64,000 bases of DNA from SpSt-333 sp040751955 (lineage in GTDB: Bacteria; Bacteroidota; Ignavibacteria; UBA10030; UBA8401), in NCBI GenBank assembly GCA_040751955.1, contig JBFMFY010000007.1, positions 25,932 to 89,931 on the forward strand. The letters are read 5' to 3'. A program made the translations under genes and the position numbers. Positions 33,544 through 42,300 of this stretch are shown here, one piece after another (positions within the stretch are counted from its first letter, which is position 1; each line of letters starts with the position of its first letter). The notes under the pieces were generated by a model. The model made no database searches. It saw only the letters and a program-made list of their open reading frames with translations, and was not told the origin of the DNA.

Positions 33544-33770
33544 TGCGGGTCGCTCTCCAGCCAGTGGTACTTTTGTGCAGGACGATGGATGTATTTGCGG
33601 ATACGGACACGGACGCCGTACCCGTCGAATTCTTCGAACATGACATCGACATCTCCGAGATTCATTTCTTTTCCGAGCTGCAGCGCAAGCGCATGTCCTT
33701 GATGTGCATTGGTACACATCAGGTATGCTTCAACATCGACCGCGTCGATAACTTTATTGAGGGCTGACAT
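33540..33770 (-). CDS. Small protein resembling the dimerisation domain of ornithine/lysine aminomutases
   Basis: 76 residues from ATG 33770 (AGGT upstream); an in-frame ATG at 33824 would add 18 unlikely residues. The stretch GHALALQLGKEMNLGDVDVM followed by FEEFDGYGVRVRIRKYIHRP resembles the part of KamE and OraE just before their B12 domain (there AAKQIALKMGLEEPSVV and AAIEFAKKMNLEEVEVI). In those proteins the region is fused to the B12 domain; here it is a separate gene overlapping the mutase ATG by 4 bp. This strongly suggests a small subunit of the same enzyme, translated in step with it. Confidence 0.6.
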   Translation of the reverse strand: MSALNKVIDAVDVEAYLMCTNAHQGHALALQLGKEMNLGDVDVMFEEFDGYGVRVRIRKYIHRPAQKYHWLESDPQ

Positions 33771-33835
33771 GTTTAACCTATTATAATTCCATGCAATCGG
33801 TTTTAAGAAAATTTCAAATTTCAAATAAATCGAGA

Positions 33836-33966
33836 CATCTGAAAAATTATCTTGGTACTGTCATTTCGAGCGAAGCGAGAAATCTCGCCGTTGAATTTGA
33901 AAAGAAAAACGAGATTCCTCGTTAAACAGCAACTCGGAATGACATTGATTTGAGATTTTTCAGATG
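33836..33966. repeat. Dispersed repeat (33860-33943) enclosed by a 12-bp perfect inverted repeat
   Basis: CATCTGAAAAAT at 33836-33847 is the exact complement of ATTTTTCAGATG at 33955-33966. Between them lies an 84-bp GTCATTTCGAGCGAAGCGAG ... CGGAATGAC repeat. The outer pair may be an older hairpin (terminator or processing site after the PLP enzyme gene) into whose loop the repeat inserted. Confidence 0.65.
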
Positions 33967-34021
33967 GTCCCAATCTCAAATTCCATAACACGGAACCTTA
34001 CATGTATAGCGCAAAGTTTTA

Positions 34022-35488
34022 CTATTCAAATGTTCCCGCATGGCTGCAGACGATCTCGATCAACATCACCAGCGCGCGGACGATCATCTGTGCACGCTCG
34101 TGGATCAACTGTCCCTTTGAATCGCACGTGCCGAGTCCGGGAGAGATGAAGAAGTTGGCGTCGTACGCGATCGTCGGAATGATTCCCATCGCCGTCATTC
34201 CGTCCTGGAACAGATGCGAACCAGCGTACATATCTTCGATGGAGAAAATGGGAATACCGAGTTTTCCGTTCTTCCAACTCTCTTCGTAGTTGATCTCTAC
34301 CGCGCCGCTATTTCTGCTTCTGTATATCTTGAAGAAGGGACGGATTCGGGAATCGATCTTTGCAAATTCTTTCTCACAGATCTCGTACAGTTCATCCACC
34401 GGCTTCGTCACAACTTCAGGATGATCGCGGAGAACTTTCAACGCCGCAACTTGTCCCGACAATCCTTCTTTTCCAGGATCGTGCGTAACGAAAGCGGCTT
34501 TGCCGTACGATGCGGTGGTACCGTACCGGTTTCCATGCATGCCGAGCGCGCGGCGGATCGGAACGAGCACATCTTCTTTTCCGATGATCAATCCACTCGT
34601 CGGTGAACCGGTTGCTTTATCCATACTATAGATCATCACATCGGCGCCGATCTTTTTGATGCTGTTGCCAATAATCGGGAGTCCCCACGCGTTGTCGATG
34701 ATGTAGGGGACATTGTATTCTTTTGCAAGCGAAGCCAAACCTTTTTGCAGCAGCGGAGTTCCGTCGGAATCTTTTTCTCCGTACCCGTATCCCGGTGTGT
34801 CGTACCCGAGCGACGCAAAACCAGAAAGCATCGTCTCGTGCCGCTTTGCCTGCTTCCCGATCTCTGTCAACGATTCTTTTGCATTGATATTCTTCATTAA
34901 TGGAACAGGATAATATTTTATTCCATGCACGGGATATTCGGCGCCAGCCATCGGAACAAAGATGGTGTCGAAGTTCGCCTGACGTTTTCCGTAGAAACCC
35001 AATTCGCCTGCGGTACTGCCGCGATCTGCAAGGATATCTTTATACTTCGGAGGGAAGGGGCGTCCGTATGATGCTTGATGATGTGCATGACGTTCCAACG
35101 GAGCAATGTATCTCGAGCGATAGTTGTCGCCGCGTCCCTGAAATGGCGGTGTCATCAAGCATTCGAACGTCGTCCATAATCCGGCTTCGCATGTGTTCAC
35201 GGGACATGCATCATATTCATCCCCGTACGTATCTTTAATGATCTCGCGGATCTGATCGACATAAACGGCGAGCGGAACCACTTTTTTCCCTTCAGTCGCC
35301 ATCGCGTGTTCGATATCGTCACGAAGCGGCGAGGGGCAGCCGGAGATTGCGCCGGTGAGTCCGATCGCCCCTTTTAATTCTGCCGGAATGTTGAGAGATT
35401 CAGCCGCTTTTTTCGCTTCGGCATAAATTTGTTGTGTGCGTTGTTGCAGCTGTTTGTACATCTGAAATTTGAATTTAGGTGCAGGCAT
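34022..35488 (-). CDS. Fold-type I PLP-dependent enzyme of the aminomutase cluster
   Basis: 488 residues from ATG 35488 (AAGGAA upstream). The fold-type I PLP pattern is clear: YIIDNAWGLP with Asp265 for the pyridine nitrogen, and MIYSMDKATGSPTSGLIIG with Schiff-base Lys291. It looks related to SelA/SLA-like and beta-eliminating lyase families, but I cannot assign a known activity. Distinctive stretches are VNTCEAGLWTTFECLMTPPF, RYIAPLERHAHHQASYGRPF and GSTAGELGFYGKRQ. In ornithine breakdown the step after the dehydrogenase is a PLP thiolase (OrtB) of a different fold, working with small OrtA; here a small protein gene lies just upstream. An analogous carbon-carbon cleaving role is an inference from position only. 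Confidence 0.7.
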   Translation of the reverse strand: MPAPKFKFQMYKQLQQRTQQIYAEAKKAAESLNIPAELKGAIGLTGAISGCPSPLRDDIEHAMATEGKKVVPLAVYVDQIREIIKDTYGDEYDACPVNTCEAGLWTTFECLMTPPFQGRGDNYRSRYIAPLERHAHHQASYGRPFPPKYKDILADRGSTAGELGFYGKRQANFDTIFVPMAGAEYPVHGIKYYPVPLMKNINAKESLTEIGKQAKRHETMLSGFASLGYDTPGYGYGEKDSDGTPLLQKGLASLAKEYNVPYIIDNAWGLPIIGNSIKKIGADVMIYSMDKATGSPTSGLIIGKEDVLVPIRRALGMHGNRYGTTASYGKAAFVTHDPGKEGLSGQVAALKVLRDHPEVVTKPVDELYEICEKEFAKIDSRIRPFFKIYRSRNSGAVEINYEESWKNGKLGIPIFSIEDMYAGSHLFQDGMTAMGIIPTIAYDANFFISPGLGTCDSKGQLIHERAQMIVRALVMLIEIVCSHAGTFE

Positions 35489-35537
35489 GGTTGGTTTCCT
35501 TTTTTAAATGTGTTGAGCAATTTTTCTTGCCGTTGTT

Positions 35538-35594
35538 GTCATTCCCGCGAAAGCGGGAATCCAGGATCTGGATGCCGGCGTACGCTGGCATGAC
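35538..35594. repeat. 57-bp palindromic repeat (GTCATTCCCGCG ... GGCATGAC)
   Basis: Contains the stem ATTCCCGCGAAAGCGGGAAT and a second stem GCCGGCGTACGCTGGC, ending CATGAC. It is the common CATTCCCGCGAAAGCGGGAATC type of intergenic repeat, and lies between the PLP-enzyme gene and the small gene upstream of it. Confidence 0.85.
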
Positions 35595-35601
35595 GAGGTA
35601 T

Positions 35602-36036
35602 TTATTTCTGAAATCCCTTTATCGTTATTGTGTCTTCCACATTCAATCCAAGGTCTTTTCCTGAAATACGTTTGGCAACAGAGACGATCACGTTCTGGTG
35701 GTTCGGCATGTGGGTATCGTCGTATCCGGCGATGGTGCCGATAATTTTTCCGTTCCATTCCACTTCATCGCCGACAAGAATAACGCCGCTCCGCTGCAGT
35801 TCGACGAATGCGATGTAGGCGATCGGTTGAACGGCAGCCCCCGGTTGAGCATTCTGATCATCCGTGGCGATGAGTTCAATGATGCTCTTTTCTGAAAATG
35901 CACGGGACATCGGCTTGATTAATTGCAGATTTCGATTCTCCAGATATCCATCGAGCACCACAGCAACACGTGTCGGAAGATCCCGTTTTGCGTGGAAGAA
36001 ATCGGTATTGATCATTCGTTGTGAGTATGGATCCAT
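35602..36036 (-). CDS. Small conserved-looking protein of the aminomutase cluster, possibly OrtA-like
   Basis: 144 residues from ATG 36036, 7 bp after the dehydrogenase stop; the longer in-frame start at 36093 overlaps that gene. The N-terminal half includes VAVVLDGYLENRNLQLIKPM. The C-terminal half (GVILVGDEVEWNGKIIGTIA then GYDDTHMPNHQNVI) reads as a small beta-barrel and faintly recalls OrtA, the small subunit of 2-amino-4-ketopentanoate thiolase (GDEVE...G...GT pattern). This is a weak resemblance; its position next to a PLP enzyme is the better argument. Confidence 0.55.
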   Translation of the reverse strand: MDPYSQRMINTDFFHAKRDLPTRVAVVLDGYLENRNLQLIKPMSRAFSEKSIIELIATDDQNAQPGAAVQPIAYIAFVELQRSGVILVGDEVEWNGKIIGTIAGYDDTHMPNHQNVIVSVAKRISGKDLGLNVEDTITIKGFQK

Positions 36037-36043
36037 GGAGGGC

Positions 36044-36967
36044 TCACACCAATTTTTTGATGAATGTCTCGACGTTGCCGTACAAAAAATCACACACCGG
36101 CAGTTCGATCATGGTGTAGCAGCCCGGTTTCTGTTTCATCGAAGCGCGTGCGGCGGAAACCATGATCTGTGCAGTGAGTGCGGGATTATTGATCCGCATG
36201 TCGAATTTGAACATCTGGTTGTGCGACAATCCCGAAACACCTTTTCGTTCAATCGAAACGCCGTGCCCCACATCCATAATCGAATTGATACAATCCACCT
36301 GTTTGACGATTGTTTCATCACCATTGAAGTATCCATCTTCTTTGATTCGAGATTCGACCGCACTGAAGGAAGCATCCGGTCTCATCTGCACGTACACAAC
36401 TCTGCGATGAATACCGGAACCGGTCGGGATCGTCATCGAAAGTGCATCCTCAACTCCCTCAATTGCTTTGACAGCACATGTATGCCCGAGCGACATGCCG
36501 GGTCCGTAATTTGTGTAGGTAATCCCTTTTGGTGCCATGGCATCGTACCATGCGCGGATCACCGAGTCGATCCCGGGATCCCAGCCGGCAGAAAGGATCG
36601 AAACTTTGCCGTTCGCTTTTGCAATCTCGTCCAGTTTTTTTCTCATGGTGAGAATTTCATTGTGTATATCGAACGCATCAATGCAGTTGCTTCCCGACTC
36701 GAGAACCGTTTTTGCCAAACGATGGACAGCGCGTGAAGGGCAGCAAAGGATCGCCGCATTGACATGACCGAGGTCTTTGATATCGTCCACAATCTGTGTG
36801 TTCCGCAAAACCGCCGGCTGCTGCGGTTTAATTTGACACATGCTTTTCACCACCGGCGGAACTTCGACGATACCTGCAAGTTCCATGTCAGGGGATTCGA
36901 GAATTGAATTGAGCACGCACTCGCCGACATGTCCGTATCCGACGATTGCTATTCTGTATTTGGTCAT
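36044..36967 (-). CDS. Diaminopimelate-dehydrogenase-like NAD(P)-dependent amino acid dehydrogenase
   Basis: 307 residues from ATG 36967, with GGAG six bases upstream; ATG 36979 is less likely. The N-terminal Rossmann motif is RIAIVGYGHVGECVL. The meso-diaminopimelate dehydrogenase (Ddh) pattern follows: SILSAGWDPGIDSVIRAWYD, TNYGPGMSLGHTCAVKAIEG, DALSMTIPTGSGIHRRVVYV, ending PGCYTMIELPVCDFLYG. Ddh normally makes meso-diaminopimelate for lysine and cell wall. Here it sits with a symporter, GntR regulator and aminomutase, so I infer a catabolic dehydrogenase acting on a diamino acid, in the slot filled by Ord or Kdd in known pathways. Confidence 0.75.
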   Translation of the reverse strand: MTKYRIAIVGYGHVGECVLNSILESPDMELAGIVEVPPVVKSMCQIKPQQPAVLRNTQIVDDIKDLGHVNAAILCCPSRAVHRLAKTVLESGSNCIDAFDIHNEILTMRKKLDEIAKANGKVSILSAGWDPGIDSVIRAWYDAMAPKGITYTNYGPGMSLGHTCAVKAIEGVEDALSMTIPTGSGIHRRVVYVQMRPDASFSAVESRIKEDGYFNGDETIVKQVDCINSIMDVGHGVSIERKGVSGLSHNQMFKFDMRINNPALTAQIMVSAARASMKQKPGCYTMIELPVCDFLYGNVETFIKKLV

Positions 36968-36986
36968 ACCATTCTCCATGAAAGTT

Positions 36987-37667
36987 CTATTGTGAGTTCT
37001 TGTTCAGCATAAAGGTGCGCAGTGATGCAAGCGCCGCTTCGTTGTGAAGACGCAACAACCGTTCGACTTCGTCGGCATCGCGGTGTGCCAATGCATTGAT
37101 GATCGCCTGATGCTCATCGGCAGACTGGCGGAGGCGCGAGAGTGCGGAAAGAAACACGTAGTTGTACCGCAATGTCTGGCGGCGCAATGAGACGATCTGT
37201 TGGATCACCTTCTTGTTGTTGCACGCATCTGAAATGGCGAGATGGAACTTGTTGTTGAGATCGAGTATCTCTTTGACATCCGCCGATTGTTCATCCGCTG
37301 CAAGATAGAGCGCATCATTGATCTCTTCCAGTGTTCTAATCAGATCGGACGTGCAGTGCTCTACCGCGAGCCGTGCAGCAAGCCCTTCGAGAACACCTTT
37401 CACTTCGTACGTTTCTTCGGCATCACGGAGAGAGATTTCCCTGACGACAACACCCCTGCGCGGTTCGACATCGACAAATCCTTCCGAGACAAGTTGAAAA
37501 AATGCTTCACGTACCGGCGTACGGCTTACACGCAGTTGATGAGCGATTTCTTCCTCCGTCAGTTTTTCTCCCGGTCCGATCCTGCCGTCGATGATCGATG
37601 AGCGGATCCCCGTTGCGATCTGTTCCCGCAACGTCTTTACTTCTCCTACGTCAATTTTCGTTTCCAT
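36987..37667 (-). CDS. GntR family regulator, FCD subfamily
   Basis: 226 residues. The winged helix-turn-helix is clear (LREQIATGIRSSIIDGRIGP; KLTEEEIAHQLRVSRTPVRE; GFVDVEPRRGVVVREIS). The all-helical FCD ligand domain has the metal-site style motifs DLNNKFHLAISDACNN and DEHQAIINALAHRD. FCD regulators usually respond to organic or amino acids and control nearby uptake and breakdown genes. An operator-like palindrome lies 25 bp upstream of its start, so it probably regulates itself and the genes that follow. Confidence 0.93.
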   Translation of the reverse strand: METKIDVGEVKTLREQIATGIRSSIIDGRIGPGEKLTEEEIAHQLRVSRTPVREAFFQLVSEGFVDVEPRRGVVVREISLRDAEETYEVKGVLEGLAARLAVEHCTSDLIRTLEEINDALYLAADEQSADVKEILDLNNKFHLAISDACNNKKVIQQIVSLRRQTLRYNYVFLSALSRLRQSADEHQAIINALAHRDADEVERLLRLHNEAALASLRTFMLNKNSQ

Positions 37668-37691
37668 GCTGAGGTTCCCGCTGATTGTATA

Positions 37692-37708
37692 TTGTATGCA
37701 GTATGCAA
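37692..37708 (-). promoter_or_regulatory. Operator-like palindrome upstream of gntR
   Basis: TTGTATGCAGTATGCAA: arms TTGTAT and ATGCAA are complementary at 5 of 6 positions around GCAGT, and the two GTATGC halves are also direct repeats. Such TTGTAT-type palindromes are common for FCD/GntR regulators. It lies between the symporter stop and the gntR start, placed to control gntR and downstream genes. Confidence 0.5.
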
Positions 37709-37838
37709 CGTACCGGTTAAATCAAGGAGAGCAAGGAAGAAAACGAGAAAATTATTTGACTGATGATGAACAGAAGATGAGCCGCTCTGAATTTCAAATC
37801 GATTGGATTTGCTGCGGAGATCAGGTGGTTGTCCGCTA

Positions 37839-39209
37839 TTATAGTGCAGCAGAAGACAAATTGCTCTTGAATTTTTTTACGCTAAAAAATAAAACGAGTG
37901 AGATCAGAAGTGACGTGATGTAGCTGTATTCAAATTCGAGGATGTAATATGCGATGATCCAGGAGAGTGCACCGCCGATGAGTGCCGCGACAGCGGAACG
38001 CTCATCGCCGTACCGCGTGTACATACCGAGAACAATTACAACAAAAATTCCGGCACTGCCGAATGCCGAAGCATCTTTCACCAATTGATAGACACCGTCA
38101 GCATACAAAGCGAGAAATGCGGCGGATACTCCCGCCGCGACCACAACAGCACGTTCAATTCGGACTTTTGATGATTCGGCAATGTTCGGTTTGAGGGGAA
38201 GGAGAATGTTGTGCGATGTCAATCCGGAGATTGCAAGCAGAGTGCTATCGACGGTAGAAAGGATTGCCGAAATAATTGCGCCGGAAAAAATAACATACAT
38301 GCCGGGTGATAAATATTTCTGCGCCATCTTCGGGAGAATTTGTTCGCCGTTTTCGATCCCCGGCATCATCACCGATCCTATCAATCCGATGGAGAGCGGC
38401 ACCAATCCGACAAGAAGATACATACCCGATGCAACGAGTGATGATGTACGTGCAACATGTGCGGAGCGGGACGAAAGAACGCGTGCGATCAACTCTTGCG
38501 CGAAGATGGAGCCGCAGATTGGAATGAGCCAGTGTTCGGCAGTGGTAAGAAATGACGCCGAACTATGTTGCGAATGGGTCGAGATCGATTCTGCAATGAA
38601 CGAAAAACTTTCCGGTTCGGAGATAATGGGAATGAACAGCAGGAGCAATCCAATAATTAAAATGCAACCTTGGATGAAATCGGTGATAACATCCGCCAGC
38701 ATGCCGCCGAACGATGTGTACATGATCACGACGACCGTTGCAACAATGACTCCTGTCGTTAACGCGATATCTGTTGTGGTTGAGAGGATTGTACCAAACG
38801 CGCGAATCTGTGCAGCGGTCCAGAAGAATGAAGAGGGAATCATCAACAGCGCGCAGATACGTTCTGCTTTACGCGAGTAACGGATCCTGACATAATCCGC
38901 AATCGTGGTCAGTTTCATATCCCAGAATTTCAATGCAAATAATATCCCTACGATGAAAATACACACGGCATATCCGAACGGGTCAGACGAAATGCCTGCC
39001 AATCCTTCATCGTACGCAATACCGGCTGAACCGATGCACGATTCTGCCCCAAACCATGTAGCAAAAATGGAGAATGTTGCAAGAGGAATTCCGAGTTTTC
39101 TTCCCGCGAGAAGATAATCATCCTCCGTCTTAATATACCGGGAAACGACAATACCGATGAGAAGTTGGACGGCAATAAAAGCGGCGATGCCGACGATGAC
39201 AATATCCAT
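37839..39209 (-). CDS. Sodium:solute symporter (SSS family)
   Basis: 456 residues from ATG 39209; the frame reaches back to 39365 but the added part has no membrane character and overlaps the divergent kinase gene. About 12-13 membrane segments, starting MDIVIVGIAAFIAVQLLIGI. SSS landmarks include DDYLLAGRKLGIPLATFSIF, ATWFGAESCIGSAGIAYDEG, YTSFGGMLADVITDFIQG and ISAILSTVDSTLLAISGLTS, the last containing the Ser-Thr rich sodium site of the PutP/PanF type. It precedes the gntR-aminomutase genes on the same strand, so it probably imports their amino acid substrate. Confidence 0.88.
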   Translation of the reverse strand: MDIVIVGIAAFIAVQLLIGIVVSRYIKTEDDYLLAGRKLGIPLATFSIFATWFGAESCIGSAGIAYDEGLAGISSDPFGYAVCIFIVGILFALKFWDMKLTTIADYVRIRYSRKAERICALLMIPSSFFWTAAQIRAFGTILSTTTDIALTTGVIVATVVVIMYTSFGGMLADVITDFIQGCILIIGLLLLFIPIISEPESFSFIAESISTHSQHSSASFLTTAEHWLIPICGSIFAQELIARVLSSRSAHVARTSSLVASGMYLLVGLVPLSIGLIGSVMMPGIENGEQILPKMAQKYLSPGMYVIFSGAIISAILSTVDSTLLAISGLTSHNILLPLKPNIAESSKVRIERAVVVAAGVSAAFLALYADGVYQLVKDASAFGSAGIFVVIVLGMYTRYGDERSAVAALIGGALSWIIAYYILEFEYSYITSLLISLVLFFSVKKFKSNLSSAAL

Positions 39210-39354
39210 ATTGGTGTGGTTATTCTTTCGATTATTTGTATGGTAAGAAGTAAATCTCTCGGAAAGAAGAAAAAAAATATGAACGGGAACACGCAAGTCT
39301 CTTTCCGAATTGATTTTCATCATTGGCTTCTCTACCTTGCGAAAGAATACAACC

Positions 39355-42300
39355 ATGAATTTCAAGAAACTTCCATACGTCGTTCAGTTGCTCTCTCTTT
39401 CTGCGTTGATGTTCGGTGTGACGTATCTTGGGTTGAAATTCTCATTTGTCGAAACACACTTTGCTCAGATCTGGTCTCCTACCGGACTCTCCGTTGTTCT
39501 CCTCCTCTTTCTTGGCATACGGTTCCTTCCCGCGGTCTTCATCGGCACCGCGATAAATTATGTTTTCGTGTTGGGGTCGCTGCCGTTTGGCATTGTGTTT
39601 GCCTCTGCATCATGCGTCGAAGCGGTGATCGGATTTTATATACTCACCCGAATAGGTTTCGATACCCGTTTGAGGCGATTGCGTGATGTTTGGTACCTCT
39701 TTTCTATTGTCGCGTTTGCAAGTACGCTGGCAGGGGCAATCATATGCGTCACCGCCGTTGGTATTACTCACACGGAGTTGTGGAACGGATATTTTTCGTA
39801 CGTGGGATTGTGGTGGTTCGGAAACTGCGTCGGTGTACTGATCGTTATGCCGCTGCTGTTACAGCTGATGAGTTCCGTGAGGCAGCATTGGACACGCAAA
39901 CGGATTGCGGAATATATTTTCATGCTGGCGCTGCTGTTTGTCATCTCGTATGTCATTTTTCATGCGCGGTACTTCAAGGAATATCTCAACTACTCGTTTG
40001 TCTATCTTGTGTTTCCGTTTACCATCTGGTGTTCCATTCGCTTCGGCATAACCGGCGCCGCAACAAGCGTGTACCTTGTTTCGCTGAATGCGATTGTTTC
40101 GACACAGACGCAGACAGGATTGTTTGCGGCGGAATCGTACACGACCAGCATCGTACTGCTCGACGGATTTCTCGTTATGCTCGCCACAACCTCGCTTGGA
40201 ATCGCCGCCCTAATTGCCGAACGTGATGACGCCGAGCAGTCGCTCCGCAGAAGCGAAGAGAACTATCGTATCATTGCAGAACGGACAGGGCAGCTTGTGT
40301 ACGACTACATGATTGAAACCGGTCAGATTCTTTGGAGCGGAGCGATCCATGAAGTAACGCAATATACTGCGGAGGAATTTGCTGCATTTGATATTACACG
40401 GTGGGAAAATAATATCCATCCTAACGACCGCTCGTACGCGATGGTAATGCTCGGCGACGCGATGAACAAGAAGAGTGAATACAACGTTGAATACAAATTT
40501 CGCCGGAAGGATGGAACATACATTGATGTTCTTGACCGCGGTACATTTCTCTACACGGCAGAGGGTACGGCATACCGAATGCTCGGTACAATGGCAGATA
40601 TTACGGAGATCAAACATGCAGAAGCGAAATTGAAAGAAAGTGAAGAGAGGTACAGGTTATTCTCGCTCCTCGCATCGGACTATGTGTACTCAGCAGTGAT
40701 ACAAAATGACGGGACATTCCGAACCGAGTGGGCGTCGCCCGCTTTTGAGCGGGTGACCGGGTACACGATTGAAGAATTGAATCACGAACACGGATGGACC
40801 GCAATCATCGAACCGGATGATCTCAAACGTTTGAACGATTCCATTAACATGATCCGCAGCGGACTGTCATCGATTATTGAATACCGCATCAAGACCAAGG
40901 ATGGAAAGATCAAATGGTTGCGGGATTACATCCAGCCGATCGTTGATCCTGTCTCAAAAGCCGTTGTAGTGTACACTGGCGGTGTGCAGGATATTACGGA
41001 ACGAAAACGGATTGAAGATGAACTGCGCAACAGCGAAGAACGATTCCGCGCCATTGCAAATGCAATCACCGTACCGTTGGTAATTTCACGTATCCCCGAC
41101 GGTAAGATTTTATATGCCAATCGATTTTTTGCTGACAGTGCCGGCATGAGACAGGAAGATATCATCGGTTCGTTGACGCCAAGCTTCTATCAAAAGTCAG
41201 AAGATAGAGATCGATTGATGGGCATCCTTGCAGCAAAAGGACGGGTTGCGAATTTTGAAACGGATGTTACCTCTCCCGCTGGAAGAAAGGGGACGGTTAT
41301 TATTTCAGCAGAACTGACAACATTTCAAAATGAAAAAGCAGTGGTTGCGACTTTTTATGATGTTACGCAGCGCAAACGGCTGGAGAAGGCGCTTTCGGAA
41401 AGTGAAGAACGTTTCCGGCTGCTCGTGGAGAGAAGCACCGACGGCATTTGTTTGTTCGACAGGAGATTGAGGTTGTTGTACGCCACACCATCCGTGGAAA
41501 AGATGGTCGGTTACACTGTGGAGGAACTTAAAGGAATGAATATTCTCGCCCTGACCGATCCGGCGGAACGGAAGATCCATCGGCAGAATATTTATACGCT
41601 GTTTCACGGGGGAGAATCGGTGCAGTCAACACAAGTCCGGTTCAAACACAAGAACGGTACGTGGGTGTACCTGGAAGGGTCTCTCACGAATTTTGTTCAC
41701 GATCCGCGGATCCGCGCTATTGTGTGCAATTTCAGAAATGTCACGGACCGGGTTCATGCAGAAGATCGGATTCACCGCTCGCTGCAGGAGAAAGAGATTC
41801 TCTTGAAGGAGGTGCATCATCGGGTGAAGAATAATATGCAGGTCATTTCAAGCCTGTTGAATCTGCACTCTTCATCGATCAAAAATGTGCGCGCCCGTTC
41901 GATCTTCCTTGAAAGCCAGAACCGGGTTAAGTCGATGGCGCTGGTACACGAGATACTGTATCAGACGAAAGATCTGTCGCGAGTTAATATGGTATACTAT
42001 ACAAAAAAACTTCTGGGGGTGCTCCAGCAATCGTACTCCGCGCAGTCAAAGTTCATTGCAATTACACCGAAAATTGCTAACATTAGTCTTAACGTCGATG
42101 CTGCTATACCGTGCGGCTTGATCATCAATGAACTTGTGACGAACGCTCTGAAACATGCGTTTACTGCAGGTAAAAAAGGACGGATTTCCATTGTTATCGC
42201 CAAACGGAACAGCACACATCTTGTCCTCACGGTAGGGGATGATGGCAAAGGCTTACCAAAGGGGTTCTCTTCGAAGAGGCATTCGTCGTTGGGTTTAACA

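Noticed and set aside
34022..35488. OrtB, the PLP subunit of 2-amino-4-ketopentanoate thiolase
   Set aside because: OrtB belongs to the cysteine-synthase-like fold, while this protein shows fold-type I landmarks (IIDNAWG and SMDKATGSP).
15232..36000. CRISPR array among the many repeats
   Set aside because: Copies are dispersed, palindromic and of different families and lengths, with no regular spacers and no cas genes.
37591..37923. 110-codon frame on the + strand across the gntR-symporter gap
   Set aside because: It starts inside gntR and ends inside the symporter gene, both clear on the other strand; no ribosome binding site or domain.
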